A stretch of 64,000 bases of DNA from Anabaena azotica FACHB-119 (GCF_014697625.1 NZ_JACJSG010000012.1:62001-126000); one strand, 5' to 3'. Numbered from the stretch's first letter, positions 24,699-34,243 are shown. The notes: generated by a model not told the origin, from the sequence alone. Translations and numbers: made by a program.

Positions 24699-26765
24699 CT
24701 AGACTAAACCCAAACGATCCAAAATAAAAGCATACTCAAAAGCGAGTTCGCGTAGGCTTTCATAACGTCCAGATGCGCCACTGTGTCCTGCGTCCATATT
24801 GGTTTTTAGCAACAAAATATTATTATCTGTTTTCAGTTGTCGCAATTTTGCTGTCCATTTAGCGGGTTCCCAATATTTAACACGAGAATCATTTAAGCCA
24901 GCAGTAATTAACAAGTGGGGATAATCTTTCGCCTCGACGTTATCATAGGGTGAGTAGGATTTCATATAGTCATAATATACTTTATCATTAGGATTGCCCC
25001 ATTCTTCCCATTCCATTGCTGATAGGGGTAAAGATGTATCCAAAATTGTTGTCACCACATCCACAAATGGGACATCTGCAACTACCACCTTAAATAATTC
25101 AGGACGCAGGTTGATCACCGCACCCATCAATAAACCGCCAGCACTACCGCCAGTAATAGCTAGGCGATCGCTTGCTGTCCAACCTTCTTTAATTAAATAC
25201 TCGGCACTGGCGATAAAATCTGTAAAGGTATTTTTTTTCTGTAAAAATTTGCCATCTTCATACCATTTACGCCCCATTTCTTCCCCGCCGCGAATATGGG
25301 CGATCGCACAGACTATTCCCCTATCTAATAATGCTAATCTAGCTGATGAAAATGATGCTGGATAAGATACTCCATAGGCTCCATACCCTGTCAAAAGTAA
25401 AGGATTTCTTCCATCTTTCTCAATCCCCCTTTTGTAAACAATTGATATGGGAATTTGTGTCCCATCTTCAGCAGTAGCTAGTAACCACTCACTTTGATAT
25501 TGATTTTGATCGTAGTTTCCCAAAACCTCAGTCTGTTTTTTCAACTCCCGCTCATGGGTATCCATATCATAATCAAAAACTGAGGGCGGTGTAATTAAAG
25601 AATTGTAGTTAAACCGCAGGATATTAGTATTAAATTCTGGGTTACTCCCTTCAGAAAATTGATAAGTCGGTTCCGGGAAGATAATATTACTTTCACTACC
25701 TGTAGATAAGTCTCGCACTCTGGCAGTTTCTAAGCCATCCTTTCTTTCATAGATGACTAAGTGATTAGTAAACAAACTGACTCCTGATAACAGCACATCT
25801 TCACGGTGGGGTATGACAGTTTGCCAGTTTTCCTTAGATGGTGCAGCTATGGGAGTTTTCACCAACTTAAAGTTAGTAGCCTCTTGATTAGTGACTATAT
25901 AAAAGTCATCACTATGATGCTCAACATCATATTCTATTCCTGATTCCCGTGGATAAATTATCTGAAAATCACTATGAGGATTGTTAGCATCTAAATAGTG
26001 AAATTCTGTAGTGATACTGCTTTGCAGACTCATCAATATATATGCTTGACTGCGAGTTTTCCCTACAGCTAAAGCATAAGCATTATCAGCTTCATGGTAA
26101 ACTAATTCATCTTTTTCTGGTGATGTTCCTAAACTGTGTTTATACAGTTGATAAGGACGATTTGCTTCATCAATTTTGGTATAGAAACAAGTTTTATTAT
26201 CATTACACCAACAAAAGGAATAAGAAGTTTCAGCAATGCTTTCTGGATATAACTCATAAGTATTTAAGTCCAGAAATAAAAGTGTATATTGCTCAGAACC
26301 ACTAGTATCATAAGAATAAGCTAGGATTTGATGATTAGGACTAATAGCCAATGTACCTAATTCAAAAAAATCATGTCCTGCGGCTAATTCATTTTCATCT
26401 AAAAGTATTTCTTCGCTTGCATCTAAATCACCTTGTTTGCGGCAATAAATGCGATAGGCTTTTCCGGCTTCTGTGCGAGAATAATAATAATAATTATCTT
26501 TACGGTAAGGTACTGATAAATCAGTTTCTTTAATGCGCGATAGCATTTCATCGTAGAGCTTGCTTTGCAACTCTTCCGTATGCTGCATCATCGCTTTTGT
26601 ATATAAATTTTCTGCCTCCAAATATTCAACTACTTTTGGGTTATCTAGATCACGCATCCAAAAGTAATTATCCACGCGGCGATCGCCATGCAATTCTAAA
26701 ACTTGAGGCTGTTGTTCTGCAACGGGCGGTGTGATTTGGTTTTGTGAGATTTTATCCTTGTTCAT
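24699..26765 (-). CDS. ptrB: Oligopeptidase B (S9A serine peptidase)
   Basis: The N-terminal beta-propeller region opens with the family's DNYFWMRD and NLYTKAMM segments and the LYDEMLSRIKETDLSVPYR motif. The catalytic alpha/beta hydrolase domain begins near residue 410 (KDGRNPLLLTGYGAYG), with the nucleophile in ITGGSAGGLLMG. The Asp lies in ITAGLNDSRV and the His in DAGHSGASGRYESL. It cleaves short peptides after basic residues in the cytoplasm. Length (688 aa) and motifs are complete. It is transcribed alone, with 40 bases to the upstream membrane-protein gene, which may be co-transcribed with it. Confidence 0.95.
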   Translation of the reverse strand: MNKDKISQNQITPPVAEQQPQVLELHGDRRVDNYFWMRDLDNPKVVEYLEAENLYTKAMMQHTEELQSKLYDEMLSRIKETDLSVPYRKDNYYYYSRTEAGKAYRIYCRKQGDLDASEEILLDENELAAGHDFFELGTLAISPNHQILAYSYDTSGSEQYTLLFLDLNTYELYPESIAETSYSFCWCNDNKTCFYTKIDEANRPYQLYKHSLGTSPEKDELVYHEADNAYALAVGKTRSQAYILMSLQSSITTEFHYLDANNPHSDFQIIYPRESGIEYDVEHHSDDFYIVTNQEATNFKLVKTPIAAPSKENWQTVIPHREDVLLSGVSLFTNHLVIYERKDGLETARVRDLSTGSESNIIFPEPTYQFSEGSNPEFNTNILRFNYNSLITPPSVFDYDMDTHERELKKQTEVLGNYDQNQYQSEWLLATAEDGTQIPISIVYKRGIEKDGRNPLLLTGYGAYGVSYPASFSSARLALLDRGIVCAIAHIRGGEEMGRKWYEDGKFLQKKNTFTDFIASAEYLIKEGWTASDRLAITGGSAGGLLMGAVINLRPELFKVVVADVPFVDVVTTILDTSLPLSAMEWEEWGNPNDKVYYDYMKSYSPYDNVEAKDYPHLLITAGLNDSRVKYWEPAKWTAKLRQLKTDNNILLLKTNMDAGHSGASGRYESLRELAFEYAFILDRLGLV

Positions 26766-26805
26766 TGTCTATGCAACCTGAATCCTAGATTAAGCCAATA
26801 GCCAC

Positions 26806-27561
26806 TTAGGGGGAGCTAATTCCAGCTTTGCGCTGTAAGTTTCTTTTTAAACTACATAAGCCAATTGCCGGGATAATTCCTAGAATAATAGCCGTAAATC
26901 CCTGTTGGCTCCAATACAATACAGGAGTTCGGTAAGCTTCGGGGAATAAATTTTGTCCTAAAGAAAGCAGCCAAACTAACAAGCTGATACAGAGGAAAGA
27001 CACCGAAGGGAAAAAACACCACCACCAGCATTTAGTTATATAGCGCCGTAGAACTAGCCATTGAAATAATCCCAACCAAATTCCCGAAAAAATGTAGGCA
27101 AACGTTGACAAAAAACTCAAAATGTAGGTCAACTCTACAGTTAAATTTTCATTAAGAGATGTGGCAATAGATGAAAGATAACTGTTCCAAGCAGCAGCCA
27201 CATAGTAAGCAATTAACCAACCGATGCTGGTAGCAAGCAGCCATAAGCGTCCCGAAACATAGCGACGGATAATTAGAGCTTGATCGGCAGCAAAAACTAC
27301 AGCAAACAAAACATTACTCCCAAATTTCACCCAAAAAGCCCATGTTTGTGGCGCAGAGGCAATGGCATATGTCCAGTTGTCCCAGATAATTTTTTCTAAA
27401 GCAATGCTCGCAACACCACCCACAACCCAACCCATGATAGTCATCAAGGTAAATTGCACAAAAAACCCCCGACGTTGGGAACGTGGTATTAATAATCTAC
27501 TTGATTGGGAATTGCGATTAGCAGAAGTAGTCTGAGGTGAGCTAGAAGAGTTGGCTTGCAT
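26806..27561 (-). CDS. Multi-pass membrane protein, unknown function
   Basis: The 251-residue product has a Ser/Thr/Asn-rich N-terminal tail (~30 residues) and then about six hydrophobic helices: TLMTIMGWVVGGVASIALEK, VKFGSNVLFAVVFAADQAL, LLATSIGWLIAYYVAAAW, YILSFLSTFAYIFSGIWLGL, FFPSVSFLCISLLVWLLSL and GFTAIILGIIPAIGLCSL. I recognise no transporter or enzyme motif. The Gly-Trp spacing resembles cyanobacterial proteins of unknown function with repeated membrane units. It lies 40 bp upstream of ptrB on the same strand, so the two may form an operon. Confidence 0.8.
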   Translation of the reverse strand: MQANSSSSPQTTSANRNSQSSRLLIPRSQRRGFFVQFTLMTIMGWVVGGVASIALEKIIWDNWTYAIASAPQTWAFWVKFGSNVLFAVVFAADQALIIRRYVSGRLWLLATSIGWLIAYYVAAAWNSYLSSIATSLNENLTVELTYILSFLSTFAYIFSGIWLGLFQWLVLRRYITKCWWWCFFPSVSFLCISLLVWLLSLGQNLFPEAYRTPVLYWSQQGFTAIILGIIPAIGLCSLKRNLQRKAGISSP

Positions 27562-27573
27562 AGTTAGGCACTG

Positions 27574-27750
27574 GGGGGAGCAGGGGAGCAGAGGTGCAGG
27601 GGAGCAGAGGAGTAGGGGTGCAGAGGAGTAGGGGAGCAGGGGAGCAGGGGAGCAGAGGTGCAGAGGTGACAGTCTTTCCCTTTTACCCTTTCCCCCTTCC
27701 CCTTTCCCCCTTCCCCTTTCCCCCTTCCCCTTTCCCCCTTCCCCTTTCAG
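27574..27750. repeat. Purine-rich and C-rich tandem repeats
   Basis: GGGGAGCAG / GGTGCAGAG units (27574-27665) give way to TTTCCCCCTTCCCC units (27678-27748). The remaining 250 bp up to 28001 are AT-rich and should hold the promoter of the response regulator gene; no other signal is clear. Confidence 0.8.
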
Positions 27751-28018
27751 TTTAAGAATCTGACTATTAAATTACGTTTAGTGATAGTTTAATGTCCACC
27801 TTGAATGATTTGGATAATAAATTTAATTTGTAACAAATATTACAAATGGTGAAATATTAGCACTGGTTATCAGAATCGGTTAAATGTTTATATTTACAAG
27901 TTACGCAGATTGACTGCTTTAAGATACGCTAGTCTTAGACTGTAAATTTACAAAAGCTTAAATATTCATTAGTTTATTTTTCGCAATTAATAAATATTGA
28001 TTGCGGTTATCTGCCGCC

Positions 28019-30361
28019 ATGAGAATCTTATTGGTAGAAGATGACGAACTGATGGGCGAATTGCTTGTTAAATCATTAACAAGTCAGCATTATACTGTTG
28101 ATTTCGCCAAGGATGGACAAGAAGGCTGGGATTTAGCGGAGTTATATACATACGACTTGATTTTGCTAGATTTAATCCTGCCTAAGCTGGATGGAATTAG
28201 CTTCTGTCGTCGGTTACGCGCTGGTGGTGATCAAACACCCATTCTCCTGTTAACTTCCCAAGACACCAGCACTACCAAAGTAACAGGTTTGGATGCAGGG
28301 GCAGATGATTATGTAGCTAAACCTTTTGATTTTCAAGAGTTATTAGCAAGAATTCGCGCTTTATTGCGTCGGGGTGGTTCAGCTTTACCGCCTCTGTTGG
28401 AGTGGAATAACCTACAACTTGACCCCAGCACTTGCGAAGTCACTTGTGACGGAAAACTCTTGCATTTAACGCCTAAAGAATACGGCTTGCTAGAACTGTT
28501 TTTGCGTAACAGTCACCGGATTTTTAGCTGTAGTGCTTTAATAGACCATTTGTGGTCATTTGAAGAACCGCCTACGGAAGATACCGTTAGATCCCACATT
28601 AAAGGATTGCGGCAAAAGCTGAAAGCATCAGGAGTGAAAGAAGACCCAATTGATACGGTTTATGGGATTGGGTATCGCCTCAAGCCAGCGCAGGTAGTCG
28701 AGAAAGAGGAATCAATTACAGAAAAAGTTGCCCCTGATGGTTCTGTAGCTAATCGAGTGGAAACTGGGGTGACAAGAGTTTGGGGGGAAGTGGTAGAGAA
28801 AATAGAGGAACGAGTAGCGGTAATTGAGCAAGCTTCTACTAAGCTGCTACAAAATAAAGCTAATGAGGAATTACGGTCAAAAGCCAAGCTAGAAGCTCAC
28901 AAGTTAGCTGGCTCTTTGGGAATGTTTGGTTCTGATGAGGGTTCGCGCCTAGCTCAAGAAATTGAATCGTTGTTAGATAATGGTAAGACGCTAAAACCTG
29001 CTGCTAAGAAGCATTTAGGGCAAGTGGTGGGAGCATTACGCCAAGAACTACAAAATTTGAAATCTGGGTCTAAATCAGAATTATTACCAGTTGAACCACA
29101 AGCAGACGATCGCCCACTATTGTTAATTATTGATCAAGACCAGAAATTTGTTCAAGAATTAGTCAAGGAAAGCCAAAATCAGGGGTTGAGGGTGGAAACT
29201 GCGCCAGATGCGATCGCATCTCAACAATTGATAGCAAAAAATCGGCCAAATTTTGTCCTAATCGACCTTTCCACCGCTAATAATCCTGATAATTCCCTAA
29301 ATTTATTAGCAGAATTAAGTAACTGTACTCCTCCTGTACCTGTTGTTGTCTTTACTGCCCAAGACAGTTTACTCGACCGAGTGAAAGTTGCTCATTTAGG
29401 TGGCAGAGGTATTTTACAAAAACCTGTAACTCCATCTCAAGTCCTAGAAACGGTCAACCAAATACTACAACAATCTCGTGCCACAGAAGCAAGGGTGATG
29501 ATTGTAGACGATGACCCGCAAATATTAACTGCACTCCAAGCTTTACTTAGTCCTTGGGGAATTAAGGTTTATACCCTGGATAATCCCCGACGGTTTTTAG
29601 AGGTCATGCAACTAGCAGAACCAGAACTGTTAATTATAGATATGGAAATGCCAGAAACTAGTGGTATAGAATTATGCCAAATTACTCGAAAAGAACCCCA
29701 GTGGACTAGTATACCAATCTTATTTCTCACTACTCACAACGATACCGCCACTAGACATCAAATATTTGCCGCAGGTGCTGATGATTATATCAATAAGCCA
29801 ATTATCGAACCAGAACTATTAGCGCGGATTCTCAACCGCCTAGAACGCACAGGTTGGTTAAGAAGTCTAGCAGAAATTGATACATTAACATTTGTAGCAA
29901 ATCGCCGCAAATCTACCCAGGAATTAAATAAGTCTATTGAGTGGAGTGATGCTCACAAACAGCCTCTGAGCTTTGCTATTGTAGAACTGGATGATTTGAA
30001 GCAAATTAATTATACCTATGGTCATTTAGAAGGCGATCGCGTCTTATCCAGATTGGGAGAACTGTTAAGACAGACCTTTCATAGCCAGGATGTAGTCGGG
30101 CGCTGGGGAGGTACAGAGTTTGTCATAGGTATGGCGGGTATGACCAAACCGGAAGCAGTCAGGCGGTTAGTAGAAGTACTGAAAAAATTCCGAGAAATCG
30201 AATTTATCGATACTAATAATCAGACTTTTCACGCTACCTTCAGTGCCGCAGTTGTCGCATATCCTCAAAATGGCAAAACATTAGAAGCACTTTACCAAGC
30301 TGCTGATGCGGTTCTCAACCAAGCCAAGGCTGCTGGTAGAAATCGAGTGTTAAGTATTTGA
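28019..30361 (+). CDS. Six-module response regulator: REC, winged helix, Hpt, REC, REC, GGDEF-like
   Basis: I take ATG 28019 (MRILLVEDDELMG, 780 aa); a TTG at 28001 would add six residues. Modules in order are an OmpR-type receiver (1-115; Asp in LILLDLILP, Lys in VAKPFD) and a DNA-binding winged helix (125-220; DTVRSHIKGLRQKL, VYGIGYRL). An Hpt-like helical domain (about 265-345; EAHKLAGSLGMFG) comes next, then a weakly conserved receiver (370-485), a second clear receiver (490-610; MIVDDDPQ, IIDMEMPE, INKPI) and a GGDEF domain (620-780). The signature reads GGTEF at residues 697-701 instead of GG[D/E]EF, so diguanylate cyclase activity is doubtful. It probably links phosphorelay to transcription. 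No kinase is adjacent. Confidence 0.92.
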   Translation: MRILLVEDDELMGELLVKSLTSQHYTVDFAKDGQEGWDLAELYTYDLILLDLILPKLDGISFCRRLRAGGDQTPILLLTSQDTSTTKVTGLDAGADDYVAKPFDFQELLARIRALLRRGGSALPPLLEWNNLQLDPSTCEVTCDGKLLHLTPKEYGLLELFLRNSHRIFSCSALIDHLWSFEEPPTEDTVRSHIKGLRQKLKASGVKEDPIDTVYGIGYRLKPAQVVEKEESITEKVAPDGSVANRVETGVTRVWGEVVEKIEERVAVIEQASTKLLQNKANEELRSKAKLEAHKLAGSLGMFGSDEGSRLAQEIESLLDNGKTLKPAAKKHLGQVVGALRQELQNLKSGSKSELLPVEPQADDRPLLLIIDQDQKFVQELVKESQNQGLRVETAPDAIASQQLIAKNRPNFVLIDLSTANNPDNSLNLLAELSNCTPPVPVVVFTAQDSLLDRVKVAHLGGRGILQKPVTPSQVLETVNQILQQSRATEARVMIVDDDPQILTALQALLSPWGIKVYTLDNPRRFLEVMQLAEPELLIIDMEMPETSGIELCQITRKEPQWTSIPILFLTTHNDTATRHQIFAAGADDYINKPIIEPELLARILNRLERTGWLRSLAEIDTLTFVANRRKSTQELNKSIEWSDAHKQPLSFAIVELDDLKQINYTYGHLEGDRVLSRLGELLRQTFHSQDVVGRWGGTEFVIGMAGMTKPEAVRRLVEVLKKFREIEFIDTNNQTFHATFSAAVVAYPQNGKTLEALYQAADAVLNQAKAAGRNRVLSI

Positions 30362-30384
30362 ATGGGTGTAGGGGTGTAGTATCT

Positions 30385-30441
30385 GTAGGCCGATGCACTG
30401 CCCACCATATCATGGCTTTGGTGGGCAGTGCATCGGCCTAC
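30385..30441. repeat. Perfect 23-bp inverted repeat (palindromic interspersed element)
   Basis: Arms 30385-30407 and 30419-30441 are exact complements around an 11-nt loop; the core is GTAGGCCGATGCACTGCCCACCA. It has the same layout and loop motif as 902-956 but different arm sequence. It lies between convergent genes and could act as a bidirectional terminator. Confidence 0.8.
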
Positions 30442-30497
30442 TAAAATGTTTCGATAAAAAATTCTTTTTATCGGCGTTTATCGGCGGTTAATTATAC

Positions 30498-31208
30498 TTA
30501 CAATACTTCTTCTAAAGCTTTCTGAGCAATACGAGTAACATACACTGTTACAGCCACAGTAGCGATAAAACCAAGAATGCGAATTGCCCATTGTAGGGTG
30601 GGGTTGCTTGGTTGTGCTGTACCAACCATTGCTAGATTTCCAGCTAAAGAACCGATATAAACGTACATGATGGTTCCGGGAATCATGCCCACAGAACCAA
30701 GAATATAATCTCTTAGGGAAACTCCGGTAATTCCCAAGGCGTAATTTAATAGATTGAAAGGAAATATCGGCGACAGTCTTGTTAATAAAACAATTTTTAA
30801 GCCTTCTCTACTAACGGCTTGATCTATAGCTGCAAATTTTTTGTTGTCAGCAATTTTTTCAGCTACCCAACTTCTAGCTAAATACCGTCCTACCAAAAAT
30901 GCAGATGTAGCGCCAACAGTTGCACCGACAAAAACGTAAACAGAACCCCAAACTACACCAAAGACAACACCAGCCCCTAAAGTGAGGATTGACCCTGGTA
31001 AAAAGGCAACTGTCGCAATAATATATAGTGCCATAAAAGCGATCGCTCCCACGCTGCCCAATCCATCAATCCATTGCAGCGCATCACGTAAAACATCTTG
31101 GGGGTTAACAGCAAGGGAATTGGCTGATGCTGGTGCGGGGTTGATGAGGAAGGCAATCGCTAGCACGAATGTTAAACTAAATAATCCAAAAAACTTATTT
31201 TTCATCAC
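30498..31208 (-). CDS. TVP38/TMEM64 (DedA-like, VTT domain) membrane protein, copy 1
   Basis: It has a signal-like first helix, then the VTT/SNARE-associated domain: LPGSILTLGAGVVFG, GATVGATSAFLVGRYL, LLTRLSPIFPFNLLNYALG and the re-entrant Gly/Pro segments that define the family. The family is linked to phospholipid (undecaprenyl phosphate or other lipid) translocation; the substrate here is unknown. The start is either GTG 31208 or ATG 31205, overlapping the stop of the upstream paralogue (GTGATG), so translation is coupled. The two are tandem duplicates, about half identical by eye. Confidence 0.9.
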   Translation of the reverse strand: MMKNKFFGLFSLTFVLAIAFLINPAPASANSLAVNPQDVLRDALQWIDGLGSVGAIAFMALYIIATVAFLPGSILTLGAGVVFGVVWGSVYVFVGATVGATSAFLVGRYLARSWVAEKIADNKKFAAIDQAVSREGLKIVLLTRLSPIFPFNLLNYALGITGVSLRDYILGSVGMIPGTIMYVYIGSLAGNLAMVGTAQPSNPTLQWAIRILGFIATVAVTVYVTRIAQKALEEVL

Positions 31209-31933
31209 CTTCTATTTTCCACACTTTGATTTAAAGCCTTTTGAGCAATTTTGGTGATATACACAGTCACACCCACAGTTGCTATTAATCCCAATCCCTG
31301 CATTATCCATTGCCACATTTGCGTTTCTGGCGTGACTGGTTGATGATTGGTGTTAGTCAGAGCTAAATTTCCCGCCAGAGAACCGATATAAACATACATG
31401 ATAGTTCCCGGCACAATTCCCAAAGAACCTAACATATAATCTTTTAAAGATATTTGCGTCACACCAAAAGCATAATTTAACAAGTTGAAAGGAAATACAG
31501 GAGAAAGCCGAGTCAACAGCACAATTTTCCATCCTTCCTTAGCTACAGCTTGATCAATAGCTTTAAATTTTGGATATTTTTCTATTTGCTGCAACACCCA
31601 ATTTCGGGATAGATAGCGCCCAATCAAAAAAGCTAATGTAGCGCCTACGATAGCCGCTATCAACACATAAGCTGAACCCCAGAATACACCAAATAAGCAA
31701 CCACCTTTCAGGGTGAGTAGAGAACCTGGAATAAATAACAAGGTTGCTAGGTTGTAAATAATTATGTAAACAATAGGCCCTAAAGCGCCAAGACCTTGCA
31801 CCCACAAAATTAATGTTTGTAAGAGTGCCTGAATATTAAATTGTCGCGTCAAAATTATTAGGGCAATGATTATCAAACCTATCAACAATAGTTTATATTT
31901 GTTATTTAATCGAGGCTGATAGTTAGGAATCAT
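31205..31933 (-). CDS. TVP38/TMEM64 (DedA-like, VTT domain) membrane protein, copy 2
   Basis: A first membrane helix (LLLIGLIIIALIIL) is followed by the same VTT domain as its downstream neighbour: LFIPGSLLTLKGGCLFG, IVGATLAFLIGRYL, VLLTRLSPVFPFNLLNYAFG, GIVPGTIMYVYIGSLAGNLA. It overlaps the next gene by the GTGA/TGATG junction and is the first gene of a two-gene operon. Paralogous pairs of this family are common in cyanobacteria and may work as a heteromer; that is inference. Confidence 0.9.
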   Translation of the reverse strand: MIPNYQPRLNNKYKLLLIGLIIIALIILTRQFNIQALLQTLILWVQGLGALGPIVYIIIYNLATLLFIPGSLLTLKGGCLFGVFWGSAYVLIAAIVGATLAFLIGRYLSRNWVLQQIEKYPKFKAIDQAVAKEGWKIVLLTRLSPVFPFNLLNYAFGVTQISLKDYMLGSLGIVPGTIMYVYIGSLAGNLALTNTNHQPVTPETQMWQWIMQGLGLIATVGVTVYITKIAQKALNQSVENRR

Positions 31934-32176
31934 TTGATTAGCTGCGTTGGTCAGTTGTTTTAGTCTGATTTAATACGCCATCTCCTTATATACATATTAT
32001 GTATTAATTTTTTATAAAAATCTTATTATATAAGTAACAATACTTGCAAATAATTACCAATACGAAAGACAATCAAGACGGATGTTGTATCTGCCAGTAT
32101 TTTACATCTGTTCTATGATGAACTTATGTGTTTTAACAAAACCGTATACCAAAAAGAAAATCTGTGAGGCTGTTTT

Positions 32177-32566
32177 ATGTCTGAAGTCAATTATCAACAG
32201 CCAGTTAGCACAGTAGCTAAACTCATCGAGATGTACAATGCGGGAAGGCGTGATTTTAGCCGTGCCGAATTGGGTGATGCTAATTTACAAGATGCGAACC
32301 TCAAGGGCGCTGATCTCAGCTATGCTGATTTAAGTACAGCTAACCTCAAAGGTGCAAATCTTCGAGGAACTGACTTAAGCTTTGCCGATCTTAGTCAGGC
32401 TGACTTGCAAGATGCCGATTTGCGAGGCGCTTTATTAATGTCCGCAAATCTCCGCCAAGCTAACCTACAAGGGACGAAATTAGAAAAAGCTGATTGCGAT
32501 CGCAACACTCATTTTCCCGAAAATTTTGATTTAGTCAAAGCAGGTTTGCAAATTAGAGAATATTAA
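32177..32566 (+). CDS. Pentapeptide repeat protein
   Basis: The 129-residue protein has about 13 consecutive A(D/N)LXX repeats from residue ~30 to 108 (ANLQDANLKGADLSYADLST and onward), forming a right-handed quadrilateral beta helix. A short N-terminal helix precedes the coil and a C-terminal tail (CDRNTHFPENFDLVKAGLQIREY) follows it. This tail, beginning with a Cys-Asp-Arg-Asn-Thr motif, is shared by many cyanobacterial pentapeptide proteins. No enzymatic motif is visible; the function is unknown. It is monocistronic, with a 243-bp upstream gap. Confidence 0.92.
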   Translation: MSEVNYQQPVSTVAKLIEMYNAGRRDFSRAELGDANLQDANLKGADLSYADLSTANLKGANLRGTDLSFADLSQADLQDADLRGALLMSANLRQANLQGTKLEKADCDRNTHFPENFDLVKAGLQIREY

Positions 32567-32637
32567 ACAGACAGAAGGCAAACTGAATTAGTGAACAGTT
32601 ATCAGATTATGTTGTTAACTGATAACTGATAACTGAT

Positions 32638-33507
32638 TTAATAAGGCGGATAACTAAAATCATCCTCATCAGGATAAATGTAAGAACTAGAAACCCCAGC
32701 CATTGCCATTTTCGGTGTTTCTGTTCTTACTGGTTCCTTGCCAAACTCTTTGTAATCTTCAAAAGCTTTACAAATAATTGCTGATTCTGGTGCATCAGAA
32801 GCGATTAAATAGCTTGTCAAATTACCCACATTGGGATGTTCAAAATCTACAGTTGAAGCTACTAAAACTGTATTTGGTTCGATTCCTCTTTCTTCGCATT
32901 CAATCATTGGGCAGAAAATGCCATGAGCATGAAATAATGGGCCTTTTGGCGTTATTGGTTGCTTGCGGTATAAAGCGTAAGCTCTTTCCAGTTCCGCCAC
33001 AAATCCACTTGTCACCCTGCCTTGTTGATATTCACAGTATGTTTTACTAAAACTCGCCCCGGCTGCACCATTGAGGGTTAATTGTAGGGGTGATTCATGT
33101 AAAAACTTTTTGTTTTCACCTACTAAGAAAACCAAGTAACGTGTAAAGGTTTTAAATTTGAGTTTGTCTGCCAGAAACGCATCATAATTTTCTTTCAGCG
33201 TTCCTAATTTAATACCCGTTTCCCTATCTTTAACAGACAAAGGCCCCCGCCGCACTATCACTATTCGGGGAGTAGAGGTAATAAATACTGTTTCTATACC
33301 AGAGCTAAACTCATGTTCCACCTGTTGCCAATTGTCATCAGGCTGGAAACCAACAGCTTGAGCGTTATCTAACTTAATTGCTAAACCGTGGTGTTGAATC
33401 CCATCTGTGCCATACCGAGGATTAATCATCTGACACCAAGGGATGACTTGAGAAGGGGGTGCATTAAATTTCTCGTCCTCAAAGTCGAACTTAGCAGATG
33501 CTTTCAT
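32638..33507 (-). CDS. DUF5895-type conserved protein
   Basis: The 289-residue soluble protein resembles a cyanobacterial and plasmid-associated family that I recall as DUF5895. Recognisable stretches are VIPWCQMINPRYGTDGIQHHG near residue 20, RIVIVRRGPLSVKDRETG near 80, a central LQLTLNGAAGASFSKTY and an acidic aromatic tail (YPDEDDFSYPPY). There is no signal peptide, membrane helix or catalytic motif. The family often occurs near mobile or defence genes, but its function is not established. STRR units (TAACTGA) at 32590-32637 sit against its stop codon. Confidence 0.7.
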   Translation of the reverse strand: MKASAKFDFEDEKFNAPPSQVIPWCQMINPRYGTDGIQHHGLAIKLDNAQAVGFQPDDNWQQVEHEFSSGIETVFITSTPRIVIVRRGPLSVKDRETGIKLGTLKENYDAFLADKLKFKTFTRYLVFLVGENKKFLHESPLQLTLNGAAGASFSKTYCEYQQGRVTSGFVAELERAYALYRKQPITPKGPLFHAHGIFCPMIECEERGIEPNTVLVASTVDFEHPNVGNLTSYLIASDAPESAIICKAFEDYKEFGKEPVRTETPKMAMAGVSSSYIYPDEDDFSYPPY

Positions 33508-33820
33508 CGTTTTAGGCTACAGGTGTTGTGCTAGAGATGTTATCGTTACAGCGCCAAGGCTGTGAAGCCAGTTCAAGAAACTAGCTCGTTGCTTTTCCAG
33601 ATTAAGACAGAATCCTTCTATGTTGCAATCCCTGTTTTGTTTTTTAACAACAAATTTACCTTTGTTTTATCGGTATTTCCCTATCCTACGGCTATTTACG
33701 AGGATTTACGCTGTTAAATAAATATAAGCTGGAGATTGTCAAGATGCCACAGTAAATATTTAACATTCCTTTACTATAGTGAATCGACAAAGCGATCGCC
33801 AGTTATAGTCAAACTAACTG

Positions 33821-33952
33821 TAGTGGACTGTCTAGGCTAAAAGGTTGCAAAAAATTTTCTTGTGGTGTAGGCATCTTGCCTGCACTGGACGGGCAAGATG
33901 CCCATCCCACAAGAGTTTGCTAATGCACAAATTTAGTCTAGACAGTCCAGTA
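33821..33952. mobile_element. 132-bp MITE at a TA dinucleotide (unit 1 of a tandem pair)
   Basis: The left end TAGTGGACTGTCTAGGCTAAA (shared to 33840) is inverted as TTTAGTCTAGACAGTCCAGTA at the right end, with TA at both boundaries as for IS630/Tc1-type insertion. The interior contains an imperfect palindrome (33859-33913; CTTGTGGTGTAGGCATCTTGCC type). It shares its right-hand TA with a second 132-bp element. The 736-bp interval 33508-34243 holds no gene. Confidence 0.7.
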
Positions 33953-34082
33953 GTGGACTGTTTCAGCTAATTTAGTGCAATAGCTAAAAATCTATCATCT
34001 TGTTCATCTGCGTTCATCTGCGTTTATCTGCGTTCGATTTTTTCCCAATCTATTGCCACATTTTAGCCTAGACACGCCAGTA
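33951..34082. mobile_element. 132-bp MITE at a TA dinucleotide (unit 2 of a tandem pair)
   Basis: It starts TAGTGGACTGTTTCAGCTAA and ends TTTTAGCCTAGACACGCCAGTA, giving imperfect inverted ends of the same family as the adjacent unit and exactly the same length. The interior differs and carries 'ttcatctgcgt' triplications (34003-34032). Further repeats (GCGTTAAGCGC..., 34084-34110) follow. Confidence 0.65.
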
Positions 34083-34243
34083 GTGCGTTAAAGCAGCGCT
34101 TAACGCACCGTATTTGCTGGTGCGTTACGGCTAATTCCTCGTTTCGCCAACGCTCAAATCCTTACATAGCCGTAACACACCCTACTTAATATTTACTGAC
34201 GCACCCTACCCCAAATGCCAGTTGCGTAAGTTCTGTTTTAGCT

